From the NCBI GenBank assembly GCA_015056575.1, contig SVGA01000004.1:1-64000 (forward strand): 64,000 bases of DNA, written 5' to 3'. The notes beneath the pieces were generated by a model. That model was not told the origin of the DNA. It was given only the letters and a program-made list of their open reading frames with translations, and searched no databases. Below, one piece after another: positions 1 to 7,655 of the stretch (position 1 is the first letter of the stretch; each line of letters opens with the position of its first letter). Both the position numbers and the translations under genes were made by a program. The stretch comes from Butyrivibrio sp. (GTDB lineage: Bacteria; Bacillota; Clostridia; Lachnospirales; Lachnospiraceae).

Positions 1-70
1 GCATATTTCCAAGCCCCTTGACATTGAGCAGATGAAGAAGACCTTGTCGGATGTACTGAATCAAGTGTAA
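1..70 (+). CDS. C-terminal end of a response-regulator receiver (REC) domain protein, partial
   Basis: Only the last 22 codons are in the window, ending at TAA 68-70. The visible peptide begins HISKPLDIEQ and continues as an amphipathic helix. A Lys-Pro pair followed by a helix is typical of the end of beta5 and alpha5 in REC domains, where the Lys contacts the phosphorylated Asp. In this lineage such a tail commonly closes a hybrid histidine kinase or a two-component regulator. Which of these it is cannot be told from the fragment. The family call is inferred from one short motif. Confidence 0.5.
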   Translation, partial: HISKPLDIEQMKKTLSDVLNQV

Positions 71-253
71 TATTCCTTTTTCATTTCTTTGTATTGGAGA
101 TGATGTTACGCATTTTTGCTACTGGGACTATCTGCTTGGAAGTGCAGAATCCGAATGCCTCATGAAGATCATCGGTAAGAGATGTCCTTGTATATGTAGG
201 CTGGTAGCCTTTGCCTTCATATTTCATGAAATATAAAAACATGCAACTTACTC

Positions 254-282
254 TTGCAATTGCTACGGAATTTAACTAGAAT
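254..282 (+). promoter_or_regulatory. Promoter of the tRNA-Gly gene
   Basis: A TTGCAA -35 box (254-259), a 17-bp spacer and a TAGAAT -10 box (277-282) lie 11 bp upstream of the first tRNA base. This fits a housekeeping sigma-A promoter starting transcription a few bases before the mature 5' end. Confidence 0.6.
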
Positions 283-293
283 AGAGTAGTGAT

Positions 294-364
294 GCAGGAT
301 TAGTACATCGGTAGTATGCTAGCTTCCCAAGCTGAAGAGGCGGGTTCGACTCCCGTATCCTGCT
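294..364 (+). tRNA. tRNA-Gly (anticodon CCC)
   Basis: This is a 71-nt cloverleaf. The acceptor arms GCAGGAT (294-300) and ATCCTGC (357-363) pair perfectly and are followed by discriminator T364. The T-arm contains GGGTTCGACTCCC. The anticodon loop reads TTCCCAA between stems closing C-G, giving anticodon CCC for GGG codons. The lowest base pair of the anticodon stem is mismatched. The 3' CCA is not encoded. It is a single tRNA gene with its own promoter and terminator. Confidence 0.93.
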
Positions 365-365
365 T

Positions 366-397
366 AGCCCTTGACCATATGGTTGAGGGCTTTTTTT
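366..397 (+). terminator. Intrinsic terminator of tRNA-Gly
   Basis: An 11-bp perfect stem (AGCCCTTGACC / GGTTGAGGGCT) with an ATAT loop runs into a T-tract at 391-397, directly after the tRNA. Confidence 0.85.
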
Positions 398-415
398 GTG
401 TAGCATCTTTAATAA

Positions 416-445
416 AAGGGGCTGTCGCTTTAGTGACAGCCCCTT
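416..445 (-). terminator. Intrinsic terminator of the uxaC-lacI operon
   Basis: The hairpin GGGGCTGTC / GACAGCCCC lies 45 bp past the end of the minus-strand LacI gene. Read on the minus strand it is followed by TTTTATT. The plus-strand side is weaker (TTATTT), so it mainly serves the minus-strand operon. Confidence 0.7.
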
Positions 446-489
446 ATTTGTATAGTGCGAAAAACTAAATCAGTTCCGATATGTATTTA

Positions 490-1512
490 TTAAAATGTGG
501 TTGACCCTCTCTTAATGAGTTCTCCGGAGAAGATGGTTTTCTGGGGCATCTCATTGGAGGTGAGGGTTCCGATAAGAGTCTTTACCAGCTGCGTGCACAT
601 ATCTTCAAGTCTGTTATCGATGGAAGACAACTCGGGTTCACTGCAGTGGGAGAGGATCGAGTTGTTATAACCGATGATCTGCAACTGTGAGGGAACCTTG
701 ATATGGTTAGCTCTTGCAAAGTTCATGGAACCTACAGCGAGAAAATCGTCGCTGGTTACGATACCGTCAAACTTAAGTCCTTTGTTGTAAAGAGCTTCTA
801 CAAAATTCTTGACTCCGTCGATATCCTCGTGACTTCCCTTAAAGCACTGCTGAAGCTGTTTTTTTAAAGGAAGGTCATTGGTAAGAAGTGCATTCTGGAA
901 TCCGGCTAGCTTCTTAAGACCTGAATATGAGTTGCTGTTGTACAGATAAAGGATATCCTTAACACCGCTCTTTATAAGCTTCTCGGTGGCATCCTGTGTG
1001 GCCTTGTAGTCATCGCACAATGTACAGAATACGTTGGTGCAATCAAAGTCAGCGTTCAGAAGCATGATGGGCACAGAAGAAGCGGCATCTCTTATATACT
1101 GGTTGTCTTCATCGTTGTTCATAATGAAATTGGAACCTATCATTACTACAGCATCTACGTGCTGTGAGAGGAGAAGGCTGAGAGACTTCTGTTTGCCTGC
1201 AATATCATAACCTGTACAGCACAGGACTGAATTGTAGCCGTTCTCCCGTAGATTCTGTTCGATGAAGTAGATGGCTTTGGCAAGATAGAGGTCTGATGCA
1301 TCAGCACAGAGAATACCGATGGTCTTCATGGAATTAAGACCAAGTCCTCTGGCGAAGGCATTAGGCTTATAACCGTATTGCTCAATTATATCCATAACCT
1401 TTTTTCTGGTTTTGGGCTTAACATTGGTGCTGCCGTTAAGAACCCTGGAGACTGTGGCGATGGATACACCGGCTTTTTTGGAAATGTCGTAAATCGTCAT
1501 CTGATTGCTCAT
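490..1512 (-). CDS. LacI-family transcriptional regulator of the uronate/pectin locus
   Basis: This 340-residue protein has a LacI-type helix-turn-helix at about residues 5-50, including AGVSIATVSRVLNG and the hinge helix near YGYKPNAFARGL. A periplasmic-binding-protein-like effector domain follows (from about residue 60). It most likely represses until a sugar or sugar acid binds. It starts 3 bp after the uxaC stop, with a GAAGTGAG ribosome site overlapping the end of uxaC, so the two genes are one transcript. LacI-type 14-bp operators lie at the uxaC, uxaA and transporter promoters, which suggests local autoregulation and control of the whole locus. The inducer is unknown. CcpA is unlikely because the gene sits inside a catabolic operon and the effector domain is divergent. 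Confidence 0.9.
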   Translation of the reverse strand: MSNQMTIYDISKKAGVSIATVSRVLNGSTNVKPKTRKKVMDIIEQYGYKPNAFARGLGLNSMKTIGILCADASDLYLAKAIYFIEQNLRENGYNSVLCCTGYDIAGKQKSLSLLLSQHVDAVVMIGSNFIMNNDEDNQYIRDAASSVPIMLLNADFDCTNVFCTLCDDYKATQDATEKLIKSGVKDILYLYNSNSYSGLKKLAGFQNALLTNDLPLKKQLQQCFKGSHEDIDGVKNFVEALYNKGLKFDGIVTSDDFLAVGSMNFARANHIKVPSQLQIIGYNNSILSHCSEPELSSIDNRLEDMCTQLVKTLIGTLTSNEMPQKTIFSGELIKRGSTTF

Positions 1513-1515
1513 GGA

Positions 1516-2934
1516 TTATCTCACTTCTAATGGAAAATTGAAATATCTTACTGCGTTATTATAGGATATATCGTTTACGATTTCACCAAGAACTTCAAGG
1601 CTTTCGGCAGGATACTCACCGTTCTCAACAAGCTTACCGAAGTAGTTGCAAAGGATCCTTCTGAAATACTCGTGTCTTGTATAGGAGGTGAAGCTTCTTG
1701 AATCTGTAAGCATTCCGACAAAGCCTGAGAGATTGCTGGACTCGGCTACGCACTCAATCTGCTGCTCCATGCCAAGCTTGGAATCATTGAACCACCATGC
1801 CGATCCCTGCTGAACCTTGGCAACATAAGGAGCCTCGCAGAATGCGCCAAGCATTGTGTTGATGATCTTGTTGTCGTTTGGATTCAGGCTGTAAAGGATG
1901 GTCTTTGGCAGAGCATTCTTAACAAGAAGAGCATTAAGGAAGTCTGCAAGCTCACCCATAGGGTAGTAGGCATCGATTGAATCATATCCGGTATCGGGCC
2001 CCAGCTTCTCATACATGGGAGTGTTGTTGTCTCTCTTGCAGCCGAAGTGAAGCTGCATAACCCACTCGCGTCTTGCGATCTCTTCGCCCTCGAACAGCAT
2101 GAACGCTGTCTGGAACTTAAGATCCTCCTCATAGGAGATCTCGCCGCCGGCAAGTCTTTTTGCAAAAATCTTCTCAATCTCATCATCTGAAGCAGGGCGG
2201 TACATAACATATTCAAGTGCGTGGTCTGTTACGGTGCATCCCTTGGAGGCAAAGAAATCAAGACGAACCTTAAGGGCTTCCTTAAGAGAAGCAAAGGAAT
2301 CAATATTAACACCGCTTACCTTAGAAAGTTTTTCTATATAGGATGTAAATTCGGGTTTGGAGATATTCTTGGCCTTGTCAGGTCTCCATGCAGGAAGGAC
2401 CTTTACATCAAAAGAGGCATCTTCCCTGATCTTGTCATGCCATTCAAGAGTATCAATGGGATCGTCTGTTGTGCAGATAAGAGTAACATCAGACATCTTG
2501 ATAAGCTTTCTTACGCTCATATCAGGAGCCTGAAGGACCTTATTGCAAAGATCGTAAACTTCCTTGGCATTTTTAGATGTAAGAGCACCGTCAAATCCGA
2601 AATATTTTCTAAGCTCAAGATGTGCCCAGTGATAAAGGGGATGTCCTACAGCCTTTTCAAGGCACTTTGCGAATGTAAGAAACTTCTCTTCATCGGAAGC
2701 ATCTCCGGTGATGTATTTCTCATCAATTCCAAAGGAGCGCATAAGGCGCCATTTGTAATGATCTCCCCCAAGCCAAACCTGAGTTATGTTGTCAAAGTGG
2801 CGATCCTCAGCGATTTCTCTGGGGCTGATATGACAGTGATAGTCAAGTATCGGCATCTTTTCAGCATAATCATGGTAAAGCTTTCGGGCTGTTTCTGACT
2901 GTAACAAAAAGTCATTATCCATAAATTGTTTCAT
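1516..2934 (-). CDS. uxaC: Glucuronate/galacturonate isomerase (UxaC)
   Basis: The enzyme converts D-glucuronate to D-fructuronate and D-galacturonate to D-tagaturonate in the cytoplasm, the first step of uronate catabolism (EC 5.3.1.12). The 472 residues match the family length. The N-terminal signature PILDYHCHISP carries the metal-binding HxH of the amidohydrolase-like fold, and the GxKRDNNTPMY and SRSFTSYTRHEYFRRILC segments are also typical. I place the start at 2934 because GGAGGG lies 5 bp upstream of this ATG and inside the longer open frame that would begin at 2955. It is first in an operon with the LacI gene and diverges from uxaA, sharing a regulated intergenic region. Confidence 0.95.
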   Translation of the reverse strand: MKQFMDNDFLLQSETARKLYHDYAEKMPILDYHCHISPREIAEDRHFDNITQVWLGGDHYKWRLMRSFGIDEKYITGDASDEEKFLTFAKCLEKAVGHPLYHWAHLELRKYFGFDGALTSKNAKEVYDLCNKVLQAPDMSVRKLIKMSDVTLICTTDDPIDTLEWHDKIREDASFDVKVLPAWRPDKAKNISKPEFTSYIEKLSKVSGVNIDSFASLKEALKVRLDFFASKGCTVTDHALEYVMYRPASDDEIEKIFAKRLAGGEISYEEDLKFQTAFMLFEGEEIARREWVMQLHFGCKRDNNTPMYEKLGPDTGYDSIDAYYPMGELADFLNALLVKNALPKTILYSLNPNDNKIINTMLGAFCEAPYVAKVQQGSAWWFNDSKLGMEQQIECVAESSNLSGFVGMLTDSRSFTSYTRHEYFRRILCNYFGKLVENGEYPAESLEVLGEIVNDISYNNAVRYFNFPLEVR

Positions 2935-2984
2935 TTTAACCCTCCAAATACTCAAAAAAATCCATTAAAAATGTAACCAAAGCA

Positions 2985-2998
2985 TGAAAGCATTTACA
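2985..2998 (-). promoter_or_regulatory. Putative LacI-family operator of the uxaC promoter
   Basis: The 14-mer TGAAAGCATTTACA is similar to the operators at 3091 and 4819 (TGAAAACGCTTACA). It lies just downstream of the uxaC -10 box, a position expected for a repressor site. Confidence 0.55.
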
Positions 2999-3015
2999 TA
3001 GTATTAATCAAATGT

Positions 3016-3044
3016 ATTATACTGTACCATTTTAGGAAATACAA
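3016..3044 (-). promoter_or_regulatory. uxaC promoter
   Basis: On the minus strand there is TTGTAT (3039-3044), a 17-bp spacer and a perfect TATAAT (3016-3021), about 80 bp upstream of the uxaC start. Confidence 0.65.
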
Positions 3045-3056
3045 TAGAAAAATCGG

Positions 3057-3085
3057 TTGACGTTTCAAAACATTATATATATGAT
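3057..3085 (+). promoter_or_regulatory. uxaA promoter
   Basis: TTGACG (3057-3062), a 17-bp spacer and TATGAT (3080-3085) make a near-consensus sigma-A promoter. The predicted start falls in the operator at 3091-3104. Confidence 0.7.
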
Positions 3086-3090
3086 TTTAA

Positions 3091-3104
3091 TGAAAACGCT
3101 TACA
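3091..3104 (+). promoter_or_regulatory. Putative LacI-family operator of uxaA
   Basis: TGAAAACGCTTACA starts 5 bp after the uxaA -10 box and is identical to the site at 4819-4832. It also fits the cre consensus bound by CcpA, so catabolite control through CcpA is an alternative to the local LacI protein. Confidence 0.65.
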
Positions 3105-3143
3105 TCAGTTTTGTAAAAAGAGAAATAGAAGGGCGGTTACATT

Positions 3144-4646
3144 ATGAAAAAAAACTTACAGATCCATCCCCTGGATAACGTTGTTGTTTGCCTGGAAGCA
3201 GTGGAGAAGGGCGAATCCATCGCTCTTTTAGATGGGAGAAAGATCCTTTCCCTGGATGATATACCGGCAGGTCACAAGATGGCTATCAGGGATATAGCTG
3301 AGGGTGAGGATATCGTCAAATACGGCTATGCTATAGGCCACGCCACACAGGCTCTGAAAGCCGGAAACTGGGTTCACACCCATGATGTAAAGACCAATCT
3401 TGAGGGAATCCTTTCTTATAAATATGAACCGGACAAGGAATATATTGAGAGCAGAAATACCAAAATGGGTTCGAGAAAGGGCACTTTCAAGGGTTTTGTA
3501 AGGGAAAACGGAAAAGTCGGCATCAGAAACGAAGTGTGGATCATCCCTACCGTTGGTTGTGTCAACAACATTGCTCAGGCGCTGGCCAAGCAGGCATCTT
3601 CTTTTGTGAAGGGCAGTGTGGATGAGGTGGTTGCTTTTACCCACAACTACGGCTGCTCTCAGACAGGAGACGATCAGGAGCACACAAGGACCATCCTGGC
3701 CGATCTTATAAATCACCCCAATGCAGGAGGTGTGCTGGTTCTGGGCCTTGGCTGTGAGAACAGCAACATTGATGTGCTTAAGCCTTACATAGGTAAGTAC
3801 GACGAGAAAAGAGTAAAGTTCCTTGTGTGCCAGCAGTCAGACGATGAGATGGCAGACGGCCTTTCCCTATTAAAAGAGCTGGTGGAGACGGCATCGTCTG
3901 ATGAAAGAAAAGAGGCTGATCTTTCAAAACTCATAATAGGACTTAAGTGCGGCGGAAGCGATGGATTCTCGGGAATTACCGCAAATCCTCTGGTAGGAAG
4001 GATCTCCGACAGGATCATTGAATACGGTGGAACTTCCATACTTACAGAGGTTCCAGAGATGTTTGGTGCTGAGACTATTCTTATGAACAGATGTAAGGAT
4101 GAGGCAACCTTCAACGATACTGTAAACATGATCAATGGTTTCAAGGACTATTTCACCAGGCAGGGTGAACCTATTTATGAGAATCCTTCTCCCGGAAACA
4201 AGGCAGGAGGCATAACAACACTGGAAGACAAGTCCCTGGGATGCACCCAGAAATCCGGAGATTATCCCGTTATGAACGTTATGGAATACGGTGAAAAAAC
4301 CGATACTCCCGGGCTTAACCTTTTATGTGCGCCGGGCAACGATCTTTGTGCGGCTACCGCACTGGCTTCTGCCGGAGCTCAGATAGTTCTTTTCACCACG
4401 GGGAGAGGAACGCCTTTTGCATGTCCCGTACCTACCATGAAGATTGCCAGCAACAACACCATAGCTGAAAAGAAGAGCAACTGGATCGACTTCAGTGCGG
4501 GTCAGATACTGGAAGGAAGGACCTTTGAGGAGCTTACCGATGAACTTTTTGAAAAGATCATAAGAACAGCATCCGGAGAGAAGCTAAAGAGTGAGATAGC
4601 AGGGTTCCATGACATGGCAATCTGGAAACGTGGTGTAACTTTATAA
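3144..4646 (+). CDS. uxaA: Altronate dehydratase (UxaA)
   Basis: The enzyme dehydrates D-altronate to 2-keto-3-deoxy-D-gluconate (EC 4.2.1.7) in galacturonate catabolism. This 500-residue protein has an N-terminal SAF-like domain (about 1-100, with GHATQALKAGNWVHTHDVKT) followed by the large UxaA catalytic domain. Recognisable blocks are THNYGCSQTGDDQ, LGLGCENSN, GLKCGGSDGFSGITANPLVG and TTGRGTPFACPVPTMKIASN. Both the small and large regions are present in one chain, as usual for UxaA. The ribosome site is modest (AAGGGCGG). The gene diverges from uxaC. UxaB, which makes altronate, is not in this window, so it must be supplied elsewhere or replaced. Confidence 0.95.
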   Translation: MKKNLQIHPLDNVVVCLEAVEKGESIALLDGRKILSLDDIPAGHKMAIRDIAEGEDIVKYGYAIGHATQALKAGNWVHTHDVKTNLEGILSYKYEPDKEYIESRNTKMGSRKGTFKGFVRENGKVGIRNEVWIIPTVGCVNNIAQALAKQASSFVKGSVDEVVAFTHNYGCSQTGDDQEHTRTILADLINHPNAGGVLVLGLGCENSNIDVLKPYIGKYDEKRVKFLVCQQSDDEMADGLSLLKELVETASSDERKEADLSKLIIGLKCGGSDGFSGITANPLVGRISDRIIEYGGTSILTEVPEMFGAETILMNRCKDEATFNDTVNMINGFKDYFTRQGEPIYENPSPGNKAGGITTLEDKSLGCTQKSGDYPVMNVMEYGEKTDTPGLNLLCAPGNDLCAATALASAGAQIVLFTTGRGTPFACPVPTMKIASNNTIAEKKSNWIDFSAGQILEGRTFEELTDELFEKIIRTASGEKLKSEIAGFHDMAIWKRGVTL

Positions 4647-4689
4647 CAACAAAACAGTTTTTTTAATAAATTATTTGTAAATTTTTACA

Positions 4690-4703
4690 TGTAAGTGCTT
4701 ACG
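4690..4703 (+). promoter_or_regulatory. Distal operator-like site upstream of the transporter operon
   Basis: TGTAAGTGCTTACG resembles the operators at 3091 and 4819, with the dyad GTAAGTGCTTAC. It lies about 130 bp upstream of the 4819 site, a spacing that could allow looping by a tetrameric LacI-type repressor. This is inferred from similarity only. Confidence 0.4.
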
Positions 4704-4774
4704 AAAAAAGGCTTAAAAAAGCCAACTTTGGGAAAATATGAACAACTTTGTTACGAATCCTACAAAATTCATGC

Positions 4775-4803
4775 TTGCAAAGCGTTTTGTAACATGATAC
4801 AGT
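4775..4803 (+). promoter_or_regulatory. Promoter of the sugar ABC transporter operon
   Basis: TTGCAA (4775-4780), a 17-bp spacer and TACAGT (4798-4803), with an extended -10 TG at 4795-4796. The operator at 4819 follows, so repression at or just after the start site is likely. Confidence 0.55.
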
Positions 4804-4818
4804 ACTTACATAAGCAAA

Positions 4819-4832
4819 TGAAAACGCTTACA
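4819..4832 (+). promoter_or_regulatory. Putative LacI-family operator of the transporter operon
   Basis: TGAAAACGCTTACA is an exact copy of the uxaA operator. It lies 15 bp after the -10 box and 41 bp before the lipoprotein start. Confidence 0.65.
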
Positions 4833-4872
4833 TAATATTTTCAAACCAACAACAATGGGAGGAACAAAATTC

Positions 4873-6558
4873 ATGAAAAGGAAGGTTTTATCATTAATTC
4901 TTTCAACAGCAATGGTAGCTTCTCTTGCAGCATGCGGTTCATCAGCTCCTGCATCAACAGATACTCAGTCAGCTGACACAACAGCTTCTGAGACTGGAGC
5001 AGATACCACAGCAACTGCTGAGACAGCAGAAACAGCAGAGACAGCAGAGACAGCAGAGACAGGAAGCTACGAGCTCACAGATCTTTACATTACTGTAGAC
5101 GGAACACTTACAGCAAATGTAGACAACGGTCAGGATGCTTTCATCGAGCAGTGGGAAGCAGCTGTATCAGAGAAGCTTGGACATGACATCAAGCTTCACA
5201 TCAACCAGCCTGAGCACTCAGGTTACAAGGACAATGTAGCTCAGCTCCTTACAACAGGACAGCCCGGTGACGGACAGTATCCCGATGCTCTTATCATGAG
5301 CGCTACAATGTTCAAGCAGTATCAGAATACAGGAATCCTTTGGAATATGGCTGATGCTTATGCAAACGCAGAATTCCAGTCAAGGATCACACTTCCTTCA
5401 ATCAACGAGAACATGAAGACTCCAAACGGTGAGCTTTATGCTTTTGCTCCTACATACGGTAACGGATGTGTTACCTACATCAAGCAGTCATGGCTCGATG
5501 CAGCAGGACTTAAGGTTGAGGATATCAAGACATTCGACGATTACTACAACATGCTGAAGGCATTCACTAAGGATGGCCAGACAGGTGTTATCGCAGCAGG
5601 ATTCGGTAAGCTTGACGAGGCTCCTTACATCAACTACATGCCTGAGTTCTGGCAGGGTGCATATCCCGCTATCTACCAGAAAGACGGACAGTGGGTTGAC
5701 GGTTTCCAGGAGCAGGCTACAATCGATGCTCTTACAAGACTTGCTCAGGGCTACGCTGATGGCGTGATCGATAAGGATACTGAGGAAGCTTCAACAAAGA
5801 CAGCACGTGAGAAATGGTTCTCAAATGACCAGACAACATCAGAAGGTGTATTCACTTACTGGGCTGGCACATGGCTTAGAACTCTTACAGATAACCTTGA
5901 CAAGAACGACGTTGATACAGATCTTGGCGATGACAGACTTGTACAGCTTCCTCCTATCAAGGAGATCAAGGATACATGGGGCGGTTACATCAACCGTGAG
6001 GCTCCTGTATGGGTAATCACAGATGATGGAGACGGAGACAACTCTCGTGAGCAGGCTATCTTCGATGCACTCATTGAGACAATGCTTGACGGTGACAAGG
6101 TTCAGACACTTTGGACATATGGTGCCGAGGATGTTCACTGGTCAACACATGCTGAGTCATTCACAACTAACCCTGATGATCCTGACAAGAAGAAGGATTA
6201 TGAGTATGCAGAGGGTGAGTTCCACCTTAAGCAGTCACCTAACGACCCTAACTCTGTATGGAAGAAGAACCACCTCGATCCTGTACTTGTTATTGCACCT
6301 CTTACAAACGGCTTCGTAGATAACGACGAGCTTGTACAGGCCGGTAACAAGTTCTTCACAGAGAACTGTGTAGATGCACCTCAGTCACCTTCATCAGAGA
6401 TCCTCACAGAGGTAGAGGCTGATCTTGCAACAGATAAGACAACTCTTATGAACGAGGTTGTTGCAGGCAAGAAGACAGCAGAAGATGCTATCGCTGAGTA
6501 CCAGGCTAAGTGGGGCGATACAATCACAGAGATCCTTGACGAGCTTAATGCACAGTAA
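4873..6558 (+). CDS. Extracellular sugar-binding lipoprotein of an LplA/YtcQ-type ABC importer
   Basis: The 561-residue precursor begins with a lipoprotein signal peptide ending in the lipobox LAAC; Cys21 would be lipid-modified and anchor it outside the membrane. A Ser/Thr/Ala/Glu-rich linker with Glu-Thr-Ala repeats follows, then a large family-1 solute-binding domain (about 60-560). The size fits the LplA/YtcQ class, which pairs with LplB- and YtcP-type permeases exactly as seen next door. No ATPase gene is nearby; such systems usually share an MsmK-type ATPase encoded elsewhere. The start at 4873 is chosen because GGGAGG precedes it by about 12 bp and lies inside the longer open frame. 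The ligand is probably a pectic or uronate-containing oligosaccharide, judged only from neighbours. Confidence 0.88.
   Translation: MKRKVLSLILSTAMVASLAACGSSAPASTDTQSADTTASETGADTTATAETAETAETAETAETGSYELTDLYITVDGTLTANVDNGQDAFIEQWEAAVSEKLGHDIKLHINQPEHSGYKDNVAQLLTTGQPGDGQYPDALIMSATMFKQYQNTGILWNMADAYANAEFQSRITLPSINENMKTPNGELYAFAPTYGNGCVTYIKQSWLDAAGLKVEDIKTFDDYYNMLKAFTKDGQTGVIAAGFGKLDEAPYINYMPEFWQGAYPAIYQKDGQWVDGFQEQATIDALTRLAQGYADGVIDKDTEEASTKTAREKWFSNDQTTSEGVFTYWAGTWLRTLTDNLDKNDVDTDLGDDRLVQLPPIKEIKDTWGGYINREAPVWVITDDGDGDNSREQAIFDALIETMLDGDKVQTLWTYGAEDVHWSTHAESFTTNPDDPDKKKDYEYAEGEFHLKQSPNDPNSVWKKNHLDPVLVIAPLTNGFVDNDELVQAGNKFFTENCVDAPQSPSSEILTEVEADLATDKTTLMNEVVAGKKTAEDAIAEYQAKWGDTITEILDELNAQ
5020..5061 (+). 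repeat. 9-bp tandem repeat encoding Glu-Thr-Ala in the lipoprotein linker
   Basis: Four to five near-perfect copies of GAGACAGCA encode (Glu-Thr-Ala)n just after the lipid anchor. The unit is a multiple of three, so slippage would change linker length without breaking the frame. Confidence 0.8.
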
Positions 6559-6598
6559 TTTCCTTCTTAAAATCAATTTCTTTTAAAACTTCTATTAG

Positions 6599-6630
6599 CT
6601 GCATGGGCAAGCCTTAGGCTGCCCATGCAG
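6599..6630 (+). promoter_or_regulatory. Intercistronic hairpin between binding protein and permease
   Basis: CTGCATGGGC (6599-6608) pairs perfectly with GCCCATGCAG (6621-6630), with an inner AGCC/GGCT stem and a TTA loop. No T-tract follows, so it is not a classic terminator. Such hairpins often protect the 3' end of the binding-protein message and lower permease expression, which is the likely role here. Confidence 0.6.
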
Positions 6631-6693
6631 AACTATGAAAAATCTCTTTCTTTCACCGCTATTAACAAGAATTTTTATGAATGGGGCAGTAAA

Positions 6694-7644
6694 ATGAGCA
6701 AAAAACAAAAGGTTACATCTACAGGTCAAACTATAAATAAAAAGCCATTGGGTATGAGAATATGGAATCACAGGGGTTTTTATCTTATGTTTCTTCCTGT
6801 GCTTATATATGTTATTGTAATCTACTATTGGCCGATGCTGGGCGTAAGATACGCTTTCTATGATTACACGCTTAAGAAAATGGAACCGGTAGGCTTTAAG
6901 CATTTTGAGAAGATGTTTTCAGATGCTGATTTCTGGAAAGCCTTTTTTAATACACTGCAGCTGTCGATCATCAAGCTGCTGATAACCACAGGTACCGCGG
7001 TTATTGTATCTGTGTTCATTAATGAGATGGCAAACCTCTTTGCCAAGAAGATATTGCAGACAGTTATTTATCTGCCGCACTTCATGTCCTGGACAGTTAC
7101 GGCAGCTATTTTCACTCTTTTTCTTTCAACCTCTTCAACAGGTTTTGTAAATGAAACCTTAAAGAGCTGGGGACTTATAAAAGAGAGCATAGACTTTATG
7201 CATGAGCTTACGCTATGGCGCCCTGTTTACTATCTGGTTAACATTTGGAAGGAGACAGGATGGGGAACGGTTATCTTCCTTGCAACACTTGCCGGGATCA
7301 ACCCCGAGCTCTATGAAGCAGCAGATATTGATGGTGCATCAAGACTTCAGAAGATCTGGTATGTTACAGTTCCCGAGCTTCTCAACACTATCATCATTGT
7401 ACTTATCCTGAATCTGGCTAAGGTACTTAACCTCTTCGAGTCAGTATTCGTAATGTACAACAACAGAGTATTTGCTGTATCTGATGTTATTTCAACTTAT
7501 ATCTATCGTAAGACCTTTATGACAGCCATACCCAACTACGGATATACTACTGCGGTAGGTCTTTTCAAATCACTTGTAGGTTGTGCACTGGTGCTTATCT
7601 GTAACTGGGCCAGCAAGAAAGTCCGCGGACGCGGTATTATTTAA
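6694..7644 (+). CDS. ABC sugar importer permease, LplB type
   Basis: This 316-residue integral membrane protein has about six hydrophobic segments and the permease coupling motif YEAADIDGASRLQKIWYVTV (the EAA loop that contacts the ATPase). Length and motif fit the LplB/YteP family. The frame opens at 6625 inside the upstream hairpin, but MSKKQK at 6694 is a better start because GGGGCAG lies upstream and the earlier stretch is atypical. It is cotranscribed with the binding protein and the following permease. Confidence 0.87.
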   Translation: MSKKQKVTSTGQTINKKPLGMRIWNHRGFYLMFLPVLIYVIVIYYWPMLGVRYAFYDYTLKKMEPVGFKHFEKMFSDADFWKAFFNTLQLSIIKLLITTGTAVIVSVFINEMANLFAKKILQTVIYLPHFMSWTVTAAIFTLFLSTSSTGFVNETLKSWGLIKESIDFMHELTLWRPVYYLVNIWKETGWGTVIFLATLAGINPELYEAADIDGASRLQKIWYVTVPELLNTIIIVLILNLAKVLNLFESVFVMYNNRVFAVSDVISTYIYRKTFMTAIPNYGYTTAVGLFKSLVGCALVLICNWASKKVRGRGII

Positions 7645-7655
7645 GGAGGCTTACG

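Noticed and set aside
71..250. 21-codon frame after the receiver-domain fragment (about 103-168)
   Set aside because: The GGAG is almost on top of the ATG and the peptide has no features. Too short to support.
2221..2898. Plus-strand 225-codon frame inside uxaC
   Set aside because: Shadow of uxaC. The translated sequence shows no domain and no start signal.
4704..4740. Hairpin GGCTT/AAGCC after uxaA as a terminator
   Set aside because: The stem is only five base pairs and no T-tract follows. uxaA may read through into the transporter promoter region.
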